DNA of 64,000 nt from Sphagnum compactum (lineage: Eukaryota; Bryophyta; Sphagnopsida; Sphagnales). How positions within the stretch are numbered: position 1 is the stretch's first letter; each line of letters begins with the position of its first letter. The notes beneath the pieces were generated by a model. That model was not told the origin of the DNA and did no database searches. It worked only from the letters and a program-made list of their open reading frames with translations. Of this stretch, positions 36,820 to 49,927 are shown in pieces. A program made the translations under genes and the position numbers. The stretch lies in NCBI GenBank assembly GCA_965153455.1, contig OZ234495.1, forward strand, positions 12,334,875 through 12,398,874. The letters run 5' to 3'.

Positions 36820-39700
36820 TTGAGATATAAAAAAGTCCAAATCCTCCCAAGAAAATACGATGGCAAGATTTTTTTTGAACTTCTTACAATGCAAGGTGGT
36901 GGTCCCTCCTCTAGTTGTGTGGATGGAATGGATTTGAGATTTGATGGTCATCCTTGGTGTAAAAGCAATAACATTAGTATGAGTAACCTCTCTTTTGGTG
37001 TGAAATGTCAAAAGGTGTTTTGTGCTGGAAATCTTCTTTGTGCCAATGAAACATGTGCATATAAGGACAAGTATGGGGTCTAGAATAAAGAGGTAGTGGA
37101 AAGGACACACAACTAAACCATTCTTGCCTGATTCTATAGTGTTGGACCAAACGTACACATGCATCTTTTGCAAAAACCTGGCATTTTGTGTGTTTAGGTG
37201 TGGTGCATGTATGTTTACTATTATTGGTCACCTTCCTTCCCCGAAATATAATTGTCTTGTTGTGCACATTGGTTTGCATAACCATCCTAGTGCCAAGGGA
37301 GAGAATCAAAAGGCTTTGGAGAGGATGAACCAAATGATAAAAACATACTTGAAGGAGAATCCATCTGCTTTCCGAAAGCCATTTCTTACAAACCTATTCA
37401 ACGAAAGTATTTGCAATTATTTGTGAGGAAAGACCTTGTCATGGATGGCGAGATGCTTCAAGGGAGGTGCTTTGTTGGATGTGTTGGAAATAATTTCCCC
37501 TTTGTATAATGGAAACTAGGTTAGACATTGTGTTTACATTTAGAATACCTCTGGAATAAAGCGGTCAATATTGCGTAGCAAACACAATAGTGCATACAAC
37601 TACATACAAGGAAGTTGTTTTCCAAGATAATCATTTGACAAGCCTTGCTTCTTATTCAAAATGTCCACATGTATGGTCCTAGAAATGGGGTGGAATTGGT
37701 GAAAACAATGATAGAAGGAGATCTGAAAACTTCTTGGGTGATGTTTGATCACATCAAGAGAATCCATGATTGGACAACAATGGGGGCACATGTGTATGAT
37801 CATTTTTGTTATCATCTATTGACCATTACTTTGTGTGAGATGAAAGCAGAAAACCTCGAGTCTTAGAGCTTGTTTTGGACATGCTTGAATGAACAGGTGA
37901 TGTGAGCTAGCCTACCTAAGCTTAATTTCCATGGGTTTATGGCTGATGTTGCAAGTGTGAATTACCATGCAATTCATAAAGTGTACAGTGGTGACCCAAA
38001 TGTTCCCTTGGAGGGTAAGGACTGTACATGTTTTTACCATTGGGAGGAAAGTTTGCGAATCCACACAAAAAAATTAATACTTCCTACTTTTCAAGATCAC
38101 ATTGATTTTTGCAGGCAATGGGTGCAATCCCCAACCAAGAGGGAATTTGAAATGAACCGTGCAAGGATTGAAGCTTGGTGGAGTGATTCGGGGGCAACAA
38201 TTCCTACCAATGTTCCTAAACTTTAATAATGGTTATGTTGATGGGTTAAAAATTAAACATGTGGGGTTTATTACTCTGAATGAACTTGAACTTGAGGAGA
38301 TGCTTTGGTGCCAACAACCAATCTCGCTAAGAGTCTCCGTTCCTCCATGTGGGTTTTTGTTGGAAATGGTCGCAAGGTGAAAACAAATTTGCACACTACC
38401 ACTATGGATGACATGGTGAGGTTTGTGTTGCAACAACAATTTTATCATATGTTTTTGTATGGTAGTAAAATAGCTACAAGACCCATTGACATAGATTCAT
38501 CAAACCTGAATAAATTACAAAGTAGTTCGCAATGTTGTTTCCGGTTGCGCATTACATTTAAGATGAATTGGTTTGGAAGGAAAAACAAGTTAGTGTTTGT
38601 GAAAAAAAAGTTGGATGTGAATTCACACATGCTTGATAAAGGCATTTACACAATCAACATACCCATGACAAACTGCCCACCTCCATCCACGCATCAAGTT
38701 CGGATCCCTTGTGCATCCCATTTTTAGTTCCACAACCCAATCTTGGCAACATTAATCAAAACACCTCGTATGAAAAAACTCCCACCAATGCAACACCTTC
38801 GAGGTCCTCGCATGTTCCCACAACTCCACTTAGAGTGGTGATTCAATTCAAGGTTCCAGTGGTGGAGAGCTATGTTCCACCAGACCATTAACATCTTCAA
38901 AGGACAACCAATACAACAAGAATCACTTGTTGTATTGTTGCTTATGCAAACAATGTTGTTCAATGTTCAACATTCATAAAATGGAGGGGACCGATTGTAG
39001 CCCTTTGTTTCCTTGGACAATTTTACAATTGACACCATCCCCAAGTCCCTAAAAAGTTTTTTTTGGTTTTGTTCTACTAATATGGCCTATTGTGCTGGTG
39101 GAGTTGTACCAAACTTGAAGCACAAAAAAGCCCCTCTTTCCAATGTTTGGCTTGTCAACATATGCACAAATATTATTCAATGTGAGGCTGATGCATTGGG
39201 TTTAGTAGGCTTTGTTCTTGTTCATGGCACACCTCATGTTACACCAACAATTGAGTTCAATGAATTGTGTATTCTTTTAGGAATTACCCCTAGTGTTATG
39301 AATGGACGCAAAATTTGTGTGAGACAATGTTTGCCAGCAACATATATAGGATGAAAGATGTTGCCACCTTGGATGCCAAGGTTGTGAACATCACTTTCAC
39401 ACCTCAAGGACATACACACATCTATGAACTATTGGTTCAAGAATCAACTATCAACAACCTACCATAAACCTACTTTGTCACAATTGGTGTTTTCCCAAGT
39501 TGTATTTGTCTAGATTTTGTTTCCACTGCAACAAGTTCTAGACATAGTTACTTCCTTTCTTGCAAGCACATGTATTATATCTATAATGTGCATTTGAATT
39601 TGGTAGCAGACATTCGTACACACCAACCATCATTGAGTTGAAACAATGTAGAAGACATTTTGAAGCAAGATCCTTTTGAACCTTTTTGTGCTACTTGATT
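36820..39700 (+). pseudogene. MULE-type (Mutator-like) transposase pseudogene
   Basis: Fragments lie collinearly on the plus strand with frame changes. At 37124-37400, a Cys-containing region ends in HIGLHNHPSAKG, like the C2HH (WRKY/GCM1-type) finger at the N-terminus of Mutator-like transposases. At 37660-37866 is a middle fragment. At 37930-38226, FMADVASVNYHAIHKVYSGD is followed by CTCFYHWEESL, resembling the catalytic-domain part of plant MULE transposases. At about 39492-39590, a SWIM-type CxCxnCxH finger reads SCICLDF...SYFLSCKHMYYI. Several in-frame stops and shifts separate them, so it is dead. Terminal inverted repeats were not identified. The combination of N-terminal finger and C-terminal SWIM finger is the main support. 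Confidence 0.7.
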
Positions 39701-41323
39701 GCATATTTGAGAATATAATTTCCAATTCATAGTTTGGAATTTTCCAATGTTAGCCAAATGTTCATGGATTTTTGGTTTTTGATTGGTTCTTCTGTAATCC
39801 TATCCATGAATAAAGATTATGCTTGTTGCGTTGTTGCCCATTTCTTGTGTTGACTTATGTTGGAACATTGTAGCTCGTTGACAATAGTTCAAACAATACA
39901 CATCAACTAATGGATAACAATTGTTGGAAAACAAAACAATGATTTCTTTTATTTGTTCTTTCAATTTGAGGTTTTGATTTTTTATATATATTGCATGTTT
40001 ATGCAATCATTATTTTTGAACTCTTTTAGTTGGATATATTTCATCTAAGATTAATGGATGAATTCATCCATGGATGCAAGATATTGATGAACATTTGAAT
40101 GACATCCAAATGGATGGATGGCATTCATCCATTCTTCTTCAATTGTATTTGTCTATACAATATGTATGTATTGTGGTAGAAATTACGTGTAGTATTATCT
40201 TTGAAGTTCATGAATTTTATCCAATATAGGATATATTTCATTTGTGGTATTAGCCTACTTTGACCTACTATTGGGGGCACACCCTATGAAAGTGCACTCC
40301 CAACAACAATCCCCTGTGACAAAGTGTCTCTTCACCCTCTTCTCATTGAAGGTAACAATGGTATGACTGCAGTGTCACAAGGTTATGACTGCACTCATTC
40401 TTGTCATGTTTGTTGTGGTTTTGCTGGAATTCAAAATTATTCTACCATCAGAACCAAAAATAATTTTCTGCAGACAGCCCACAAGGTATTTCCTAAGTTG
40501 AAATTAGGACTTTAAGCTTTTGCCATAGTCAGAGAACACAAGTATTTTTAGTTACATTTGCAGGTGTGTGGGGTTCAAAGTTGCAAGCAATTGCATTGCT
40601 GGGTGCAACAGACTCCCTAATTACTGTAAAGATTTGCTCATATCCATTCTTTTGAATCATTTGTCAACAAATAGTTCTCTCGTGCATTCTTCTCTCTTAC
40701 AATCTGAAGTCTTGCCTTTTATTTCGAACTCCCCCAAAACCTCTAGTGTGCCCTAGGTTAGGTAACAAGCTCAAAAGAGAGCTACACTGCACCCAAATAT
40801 CTGCATTTTGAATGTTACAGACAAAACATATGAACAGGCGAAGATAAATTTGAGTTGTCTATGTGATGAGCTTAACACCATCATTCTAAGTATTGGACAC
40901 AAACAAGCACATCACTGCTGAAGGTCCCATATCTAAATTCCAAAAATATTCAAATCTTGAGACCCAAACCTACTTATCTGAAGTTATTGACTACTGGATC
41001 AGAAGAGAAGCCATCGACAGCTTCCTTCTCTCACAACACAGCCTGGAAGTAGATTGGTTGTCAATGGAATGATGAGTCTTGATGGTCTAGTAAAATAAGA
41101 CGATGACCCACCTGTATTTTGGAAGAGGAGGTGGGGATTACACTGTTATATTTTGTTGGATTAGAGCCAAGTGTGGCAACTGTGCTGTGGCAAAAACCAC
41201 AAACAATTTGGTAACACAGATGACCTATCAAAATTGCATGAAAGATACTGTTTGCCCCAAATCTTCAACACCTAATCCAACAAGCTGTGGAAACGAAAAA
41301 ATCATATTTTATGTTGTGCTTTG
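39700..41323. other. Spacer and likely 3' flank of the TPR gene
   Basis: From 39.7 to 40.3 kb the DNA is AT-rich, with TGGATG-type short repeats near 40055-40130. From 40.3 kb the composition rises toward the TPR gene, whose minus-strand stop is at 41324, so the 3' UTR probably lies here. No other gene is supported. Confidence 0.4.
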
Positions 41324-44300
41324 TTACCCAACCAGCACTCCAGCAAGTACATCCTTCTTGCCCTGGGCATAGATGGTATACACCAGGCGCACAGCATCCA
41401 CCCATGAATCTGTTGCATCCCATGTTTCTGCTATCTGTGCACATCCATGCACCATAACTTTCAGCAGCTGTAATCTCTTGTTTATCAACAATGAAAATAC
41501 AGTATAATGGATCTGACAGTAGAACACACTGATATCCATCATCATGCAGCTCTCCTCCCATCAAACCACACATAGTTCGTTAGGTCAAGAACAAGATTTA
41601 CTGCGAAAAGTACGAAAGATATATCTACCAAGTTTTCTGCAAAACCAAGAAAGACAAGGGACCCCAGTAATGCATTTGATTTAACATTCTGAGGAGAAAA
41701 TATAGTAGGATGACAATGTCAACAGGGTGTCATTGAGAAAGACTCCAAAAGTGAGTGAGAGAGAGAGGAAAGGGATAGAGACAGACAGACCAAGTTCTGT
41801 GGACCAGAAACAGTTTCAATGCAAAAGCCACCTCCAGGAGGGAGACTCAGATCTGCAGAGGGGGCCATGTGCACAATGTCCTCCATCCCTATTCTGAGCA
41901 TGGATGGCCTTGCTGGTAAGCTAGAGCCACTACTTTCTGTAAACGTGACTTGCTTTGAATAGCTATGTGCCAAAGACTTCCGGTCAACTTTTTCCATCTA
42001 CAAAACACAGCACCTTTCAACTTCAGGAAACAGGAGTTATAATATTCTAGACACATACCATGGCTGGCCTCTTCCTTCATACTTGATCCACATGCATGAC
42101 CTTGTAACTCTTGCATTTTGAACTGTTTTTCACAAATCCTGCTGAAATAACTATGACATTAACATTACTGTCAACCATACCTCATAAAGTGCTTCATGGT
42201 CAAGCACAAACCACAACCGCATCCAATCACAATGAGGAGCCAATGGGTTTCCAGGAGGGGCAATCTTCAACCAGCCTGATTTCATGTATGGCAACGGCAA
42301 CTGCACATAAAGATTTTGAAATTGATGATGAGTATTCTCAGAGCCCAAATAAGTTGATCTGAGAGTCAAAAATACAAAGTGTCAGTCAGGAAAGTATGTC
42401 AAGTGGGAAGTAAAAGCTTACCATGGAGCGCACGAGACGTAAGGCACCCCGGTACACCTGCATTCCCACCCAAGTGAACCATCTCCTCTCAGAATAATCC
42501 AGGACCTTCTTGTCTACAAAACAAATATATTGTGCTTTTACTTCAGTGTTACCCTAAAAGCATCACCTTTATAAGTGAGTTGACAAGCTAACAAGATATA
42601 TGGCTAAATGCATGTCCTGTGTATTCATGTGAAAAGCACATGGTAGCTACATAAACTTGTGTACTGAGATCCCAAACCAAAGTCATCAGTAGCAATGGAG
42701 GGACAGAGCTCTTGGCCCACAGTGCTTTTGAGAGCAGGAGAAACAGGAAGGGAACATACAGGGTAGTCAGGTTTGAGGGCATGTGCAGCTGCTATGTAGA
42801 CTGCAGACAAGCTGTACAGATCTGCAGGTACCAGCTCCTTTGGATTCCTTTTTTGCCCACTTCTTGAAGTGTCCTCTGCCAATCCATACTGCAACATGAC
42901 AAATATAAGAAGTCTGCATACCACAGTCTGCCCAGTCCTTCCAGTGTTTTCCTTAGTTTAGTGCCATCTCAACTGATCTTGTCACTTCCAAAATCAGACA
43001 GGGAAGGTACAGAACAATAATGAAGAGCTGTGGAAGATAGTCTTGACCTACTCACCAAAACAGTGCCCAAGTTGTACACAGCCCGATGAAAATCAAACCG
43101 TAGTTGAATTGCTGCCCTGAACTGTAAGTTGCTTACAGCAAAACACATCCATCCACACAAATTACTGAGATTTCTTCTGAAGGACCTAATCCTTGGTAAC
43201 TCACTCTAGCTTCCTCTCTTGACTCTCAGCCATCAGGCCTGCATTAACGGCTAGATTTTCACATTGCAGGCCATGATGGGCACCAGTTTTATCATGATGA
43301 AAGCCACACAAAAGGAGACAGAAGACCTGTGGGGCTACCTTTCTTATTCCTTTCTTGACAATTGCACGTTTCTCCTTCAATGGAACAATGGCACCAAGCT
43401 CCTAAAGAAGACAGCAAAGTAGGTGAGCAAATAAATCCTTAAAAACTGGCATTCACTCTAAAGCATCTGGTTCTATACAGTTCCATTTAAGAATTTCATA
43501 GTGTCACTCAAGAATGCTCCAAGTGATAAATATTAATTACGTCTCACACTAAAGCTCCTAGCAGTCAATTATAGGAAGTGAGGGATCTACCTGAAGAGCA
43601 AGGCCCCAATTGTTCAATGCCTGCACAACAAAAACACAAGCTAAGAAAACATGGCTCCATTCAAAATCAAAGCCTCTGTTGGTTGAATCCAGCATTGACA
43701 TCTATTTACTAACTTTGAGGGGCCTCTAGTCCACCTTCCACACTAGGTGGATGCCACAGTCAGTTAACTAACAACTCCAAAATTTGGGGGGAATAAATCA
43801 CCATGATCTTCAAACTAGTTTAACAATGACATCGAGGACAGTTTACTCTAATTCTCAGTCTAGACTTGAGAAGGAAAGATACTAATTGCCTGAAGATACT
43901 CCAGTCTAAAATGCTGAGTTCACTTCTGTCCCTAAGCACTATGCAGTGTGTCATATTACCTCTATTGGTTTTAAGCAGATGAAATGCCCAGCTGGGCAAC
44001 CAATCTGTTCTAAGTGCTATACAGTCCTGTAAATCAATAGGGAATCCAGCACAGGACCCTAAAACTAAACAAATTTGTATTCATCTGAGGTTCCTTGCCT
44101 CATGTAAAACACATGAGGCTCTATGCAGGCATTCTCTTAACAAAACAAATGTTCAACAATAGAGAATAAGAATCCACAGAAGGTGGTGGTGGGGGGCTCT
44201 GCAGAGAGCCAAGTGCAAAATTAAGTTTGGTTCTTCCTCACCCCTCCAGATAAGGACAGGGATACAAAGAACACTGTTGATATTACACAATGCACAATGC

Positions 44301-47300
44301 TCCTACAGAAAAACCCCCTACAGAAGAAGTCACAAAAAACCTGAGGACTGTTCCAATTGAGTTGTACAGCTTGTTCATATTTGTCACATGCCTGCATCCA
44401 CAATCTCCTTAGATCAAAGACCAGACAAAAAAGGTTATATTATAGGCATGTGCTTTGATGCTATGAATGTTCATCAGCCCTGTCTGAGGGCCAATACAAT
44501 AAAGGATTCAAGGATTAGGCTGCAAGCTCAACAGGCAGATAACTTCAGAAGTTGAGGCCCATTATAGATGAAGGTGCTGTGAACAATGCTATAGCCCATA
44601 TCTATGAAATTGCAGAAAAATCTGCACAACATAGTCCAGCAGATAATAGGATTGCAGTCCATCTGGATACTACATTGATAAAGATACAGCAACTAGAACA
44701 TCTGTTGGAGTGAATATGCCTCGCGACTAGAGAATGTACCTGCTTCCAAAGCTCTTCAGCCTCTTTTGTTCGACCCCTGATCTTGGCTCGATCAGATATT
44801 GCAATTGCCCAGTTATAAAAAGCCTGCACAAGGACACAAGTGTTGAGAAAAATAGCTACACCAATGGTACCGTGTGTACCCTAATCCACTCCTGCACCAC
44901 TCCACTTACTACGCAACCAGCAGCTTTGTGATGAGCTATGTGGCATGTAAACATGACACAATGTGGAGACAAGTATTGAATTTTACCTTCCCACTCCAAG
45001 GACAAGCTGTTATGAAAATATGCTTGTAAGCAAATTGGATCATATCAAGTACCTCATGTAGGGAGGGGCAGAGTTGTGTAGCAGCCTCGTACTTCTTGCA
45101 AGCTTCATCAAGCAGTGCATCCTTGCTGACAGAATCCATCTCTGGTCCTGTATTGTCTGCACTTTCCTGCAAGAATCAACACACACAATCTAATGTAGTT
45201 CAATCTTATCTCAGATTCTCAGGTGTAAAACAGGGGAACTTGTATCACAAAATTAAGAGAATGCCTCCTGTTTGGCCAAAGACAAATAAAGATAGCCACA
45301 GGGCAAGTTGAAGCTCTTTAAGTGAAAACCAAACTTGTGTCAAGTAGGTTGTGGAAACACAAATCTACAGAGAGATGTGATCTTCATGGACTGTAGCCTC
45401 CAGATCTCTCTGTAATCTACAGAGAGATGTGATCTTCTCTATGATGACAAGTGCTGTCAATGAGCCATGAAGGACAACTATTTGGACAACCAGTGAGTAA
45501 ACATCTTTACCTGGAGAACCAAGGCCCAGTTATAGAGGGCATCATGATCCTCTGGATTTCTCTCCACATTAGCTGCATATCTGCAGAGAGGCAACACATC
45601 ATTGAGAAGGCAGAGAGAAATCCACAAGAGCACTTTGATGGTAACCATTATGTCAGTTCCGGCCAAAACAAAACAAACATGACAAGAATGAGGGCAGTCA
45701 TGATCTTATGAGTGCACTTGCAAAGTATCAGACAATCCACCTTCATCATAAATGGCAGTGACTAGCTGCCATGACTCCCCACTGACTTCACCAGCTCCTG
45801 GAAGTGGGTATAGATAAGTTTAGAATATCTTTCATAAGAAAAGAGAAATCTCCATTCTCACGATGAAGAAGAAACAGCAAGGTTAACACTTCCTCAGGAA
45901 GCCACAGAAAGAACCAAACAAGGGGAGACAAAAAAAACAAACAAAAAACGAAACACACACACCGGTATGAACAAAAGTACCAGTCTCACGCCTGTTCAGG
46001 GACCATCAACAGTAGTATGTATGATAGTGACTTAACTATCAAAACTTCCCCACTGACTTCATCAGCTCCCTACAGTGGGTAAAGGCCAGTGACAAGCACC
46101 ATCCTACGAACTGAGTTTCTGCTGCAATTCTGGAAGCAACGGGAAGACTCAGCCATACTACTGGCTAGCAACAGACCCCACAACAAAGACCAGACAAAGA
46201 AACAAAGAAAGACAGAAAGGGAAAAGAACAGGGAAAGACTAAGAACAAGTGGCTTACAGGAAGCTCCCCACTTACATGACCCGAAGCAAAATCATTCTGA
46301 AAATGCCAAAAGCAGAAATTCCAAACAGGAATTTTTCTTTAAGAACCAACCCTCTAGTTCTCTTTAGAAGAACTTTTAAAGGGTAGCCTTTTGCCTTCAG
46401 AAAGACAATAAGACTGACCATCTCGAAGACAAAAGACTTCTTACAACTACAAAGTCTCAAGAATCTGTAAAATTGACTATTGATAACCCCCAGCTTCGCA
46501 GTCTTTGAGATATTGGAATGAACATGAGGCATTCTAATCAATTCAATACCTGCATACTCTGGTTGAGAGCGTTTGTCAAAAATGTCACAGGATAAACCTT
46601 GAGGACTCTGTCTCACAGTTAGATCCAAGAAATTACAAGAGAAGCCTTTAGACATACAATTCAACTCACAAGAGGTTTTTGGGTATATGCCGCTACCAAA
46701 AGAGTCTTGGTTAAGGTACATGAAGTTCTCAAAATCTCGAAAATCAGGAACAAAAAGACCATCCACAAACCTACAAACCAAGGACAAACTATGAAGCACA
46801 ACAGGACATGTGTTACTCTTCAAGAGACACTTAATGAAATCAAACTCATAGGTAAAGAGATAGAAATTAGCCAAATATACCGCACAATTAGTACCCATGG
46901 GGATACCAATGCATTGTCTATAAACATCCTGACCAAAACAAAGAAAAATGTCTAACCAGCCAAGAGATCAAATCTGAAGCCTCTGCAACTTTGAAGCTAT
47001 GAAGATTTTCAAACAAATTGATCTCTGCTTTATATTTCAGCCACAAAAACCTAAAGTTCAAAGCTGTTTAGAATAATCTGCTCAGAATTCTAGGCAAACT
47101 ATTCTGCAGACATATCCTTCAATAAGGTGACTACTGAATGAAGTACATCTGCTTTAGCCACTGGAAAACATATGAAGATTGCAGAGAAACTTTCATATAA
47201 ATCTCAAGAAATCTCCGTACTCAAAACCAAGGACACAAAGACAAGGCAAAAACTCTTCATTCAAGTCAAGAAGAACTCTCAGATAAGGACTGAAGAACCC

Positions 47301-49456
47301 AGAAGAAGAAATACACAGAAGGGAGGAACTAGAATCAAAAGAACAATTGAGAACAACCATCAAGAACAATTAGCAATATGAACTGCAATGACAGTCGCTC
47401 AATTGTTCAGGAACTAGAATCAAAAGAACAACTGAGCAACCATCAAGAACAATTAGCACTATGAACTGGAATGATGGTCACTCAATTGTTCAGGGACCAT
47501 CAAACAGGAATGTGCATGATAGTGACTCATCTATCGTAACTTACACACTGATTTCATCAGCTCCCTACAGAGGATCTAGACCAGTGTAAACAATAGCCTC
47601 CATATCAAGTTTCTGTTGCAAGTCCAGAAGGAATGGGAAGACTTGGCCATGAGACTGGCTAGCACTCTACAACACAGCAGTGAAAGCAAAGACAATACAC
47701 AGAGAGGACAATAAAAACAAACAAAAGAGGCGGCACATAAATGTGGAGGGTCCATACCTCTTAGCTGCAAATGCAAGGATGCGCTGTCGAGAGTGTCCAT
47801 CCTCGTCACCAACAGCAAGGTTGTAAAGAATGTCCCCAACTATATTTGAGCCAATGGTAGATGAGCGCTGATTCACAGGTTCTTGCCTGCCAGATTGCAT
47901 CCCAATATGTATAGCATCAAGATTCTGACTCTTATATGCTTCAATAGTTGAACTCTGCCACAAACTTCCAAGTTTGAGCTAAAAAAATATAAGAAAAATC
48001 AATATCTGCACTCTCCATCTAGAATGCTGGTCTATTCTGTGTGACTACATGACAAACTCCTAATCTATTGCCATCAATCTCCTGGTTGCATTTAGACCCT
48101 TTGAAACAGCTGCATAACAGGAGTATTCACAGGCAGGTTGTCCTTTCATGTACAGTTTCATTCTTGTTTTTGCTGCTAAAGAGCTGAATCTCATTGAAGT
48201 AGAGAAGCGTGCAGTAGTGGATGCTTACATTATTGCAAATAGAGAAGAGATTCTGTCAAAAAGCATTGTAAATCATTTCATGTTCAATGTGAATTACTCT
48301 GGAACATCTAACAACCTACAGGTACTTACCCATCAGGAGTGGGAATGGGAGGTCTTGAAACACGATGAAATGTTGTATCACTCTCGTCACTGTGTTGCTG
48401 CCTCTCCATACTACTCCCCATAACCTCAGACACCTTGTGTGCATTTTGATCCACACTAGCTTGGCCACTAATCTCTTCACCTGCCCCCTTTACACCTTCC
48501 CTTGACTCTATTTCTTGGCACTCTCTGGCAAACAACTCTCCTAATGTTTCAAGTTTACCAGTTCCATTAACCTTGTTGTTTGCATCAGAATCCTCTGGGT
48601 CACTCTTGGTCACACCTTCTCTTCCTCTCGAGTTCTCAATTCCTCCCATCAAATTGACAGCACTCCCTACATCTCCCTCTTGTATAGCCTCAATCTCCTC
48701 TTCTTCCATCCTGTTCTCCCCAAATCCATCTTCTATTCCATCAGCTATCTCTGAGGACACTACCTCCTCCTTCAAAGCATCTGTCCCTCTTTCCTCTCCA
48801 GTATCCTCAAGGATCAGATCCTCTGTCTGAGGAAAGGGCTGAGATTCTTTCCCCTCATTCAAAGGGCCTGAATCTCTCCCCTGTGCCCCATTTTGAAGGA
48901 TCACATCTTCTGTCTGTAGAGAAGACCCAAACTCTACCCCCCCCTTCAAAACAAGTGTCTCTCTCCCCTCTTGCCCATTCCCAAGGATCACATCTTTAGG
49001 AAGGGCAGGGTCAGACTCTTCTCCTTCAATTGAAGCATCTGTCTCTCCCCCATTTTCATGGATTGCATCTTCTTTCTGATCAGTGGGCATGGCTTCAGTT
49101 CTTAATGCATCATTCCCAGCCTCTTCAACTCCATTCTCAGCAGATCCTTCTTCTTCTTTCTCCTTGCTCTTGTCAGAAATATTCTCTCCATCTACAAATT
49201 CTCCAATCGGTGCCTCTAGCTTCCCATTCACTAATAGCTCATTGTGCAGTAAATCCTCTATAAAGGGCACATATGGCTGTTCTGAATCCAAAGGCTCTAA
49301 GGGTTCTGATTGCGTGGGAGAAGATTCTGTTAGTGCATTGTCTACTGCAGAGACTAGCACTAGTTCCTCCAGAACCGACGGTTTAGCATGGAATGACAGA
49401 TCTTCTGACATAGGAGAAGGGGAGACCTGTTCCAAAAGACCTGAAGAATCCTCCAT
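41324..49456 (-). CDS. TPR-repeat protein with acidic N-terminus and conserved C-terminal domain, 14 coding exons
   Basis: Exons: 49456-48330, 47964-47758, 45580-45511, 45166-45053, 44823-44740, 44391-44341, 43620-43591, 43401-43339, 43121-43056, 42888-42760, 42508-42422, 42300-42181, 41997-41791, 41434-41324. All joins keep frame and give 821 residues. Residues 1-375 are acidic, low complexity and probably disordered. TPR-like helices cover about 430-650 ([75 protein letters not shown]). Residues 665-821 hold [33 protein letters not shown] and a final [18 protein letters not shown] helix; that layout suggests a PH-like fold, as I recall for plant homologues. Function is unproven; TPRs mediate protein contacts. 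No targeting signal is obvious. The exon 2 and 11 acceptors (47964, 42508) were chosen by frame and are the least certain. Intron 2 (2.2 kb) carries a reverse-transcriptase relic. Confidence 0.88.
45992..46190. repeat. Direct repeat A in intron 2 of the TPR gene
   Basis: Starts TTCAGGGACCATCAA, continues through TTCATCAGCTCCCTACAG and ends around GGGAAGACTC...CTGGCTAGCA. It matches 47485-47690 in the same order and orientation. A shorter related piece (CCCCACTGACTTCACCAGCTCC) lies at about 45778. Confidence 0.75.
46272..47010 (-). pseudogene. Reverse-transcriptase relic (Penelope-like or related) in TPR intron 2
   Basis: The minus strand holds an open stretch of about 208 codons (46898-46272), plus continuing sequence upstream. 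Readable blocks are [20 protein letters not shown] (a GxPMG-type RT motif followed by a conserved Asn-Cys-Ala) and CRFVDGLFV. The latter is where the catalytic (F/Y)xDD box should be, but the second Asp is Gly. Then come [20 protein letters not shown] and [16 protein letters not shown]. This order matches RTs of a non-LTR, Penelope-like style known from many eukaryotes. A frameshift lies near 46930-46960. No endonuclease domain is seen. It is on the host gene's coding strand and is removed with the intron. It is catalytically dead. Assignment to Penelope-like elements is inference. Confidence 0.75.
47326..47493. repeat. 85-bp tandem duplication in TPR intron 2
   Basis: GAACTAGAATCAAAAGAACA...TCAATTGTTCAG occurs at 47326 and again at 47411 with a few changes. 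Confidence 0.85.
47485..47690. repeat. Direct repeat B in intron 2 of the TPR gene
   Basis: Partner of 45992-46190. The two copies are about 1.49 kb apart and bracket the reverse-transcriptase relic. Copy B ends about 70 bp before exon 2. Confidence 0.75.
48148..48327 (+). other. Coding-like antisense fragment in intron 1 of the TPR gene
   Basis: The plus strand reads open with a protein-like composition ([39 protein letters not shown]), ending near CAACCTACAG. It faintly recalls a DAYxxxNxxEI motif from CACTA-type transposases. It is too short to assign and may be a chance ORF opposite an intron. Confidence 0.25.
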
Positions 49457-49870
49457 CAGGAATCCTAGCAGTTTTCTGCTCTTCTAGGGTTTCCAATTAC
49501 GGCTATCCCTTAGCGATCCGAAGAATACTGCTTGCAACAACAATACATAGCCTGATGCTGTGTAGCTGAAGCTGGATCACAAGCCCTAAATTGGATCATG
49601 CCTTCTTCACTCTTGAGCGCAAAGCACCGCATTCCGGTGCGTTGCCCTAAGCAGGTCAAAACGGATCTACTCCTTTCCTTTCCTCCTACCAACTTCTGTT
49701 ACCACGTCCCCCGGAGCTTCAAAAGAGAAGCTTCAAAAAGCTGCATTCATTCATCACCGATCTTCATTTTCTCTCGCCCTCAAAAATACTTCATTCCCCG
49801 TCGATCCTCATTTTCTCGCTCAAAAACAAAAAAATACGCCAACGATCTCCATTTGCTCCCCCCCGCCCCC

Positions 49871-49874
<4 letters not shown>

Positions 49875-49924
<50 letters not shown>
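49875..49924. repeat. CT microsatellite in the upstream region of the TPR gene
   Basis: About 25 CT units, then four GATC/TCGA units (49922-49939). It lies about 420 bp upstream of the TPR start codon, so it is probably in the 5' leader or promoter (GA-rich on the transcribed strand). Confidence 0.9.

Positions 49925-49927
<3 letters not shown>

Noticed and set aside
48573-49487. Plus-strand ORFs opposite TPR exon 1
   Set aside because: They are antisense to an acidic coding exon and read as Ser/Pro-rich shadow sequence.
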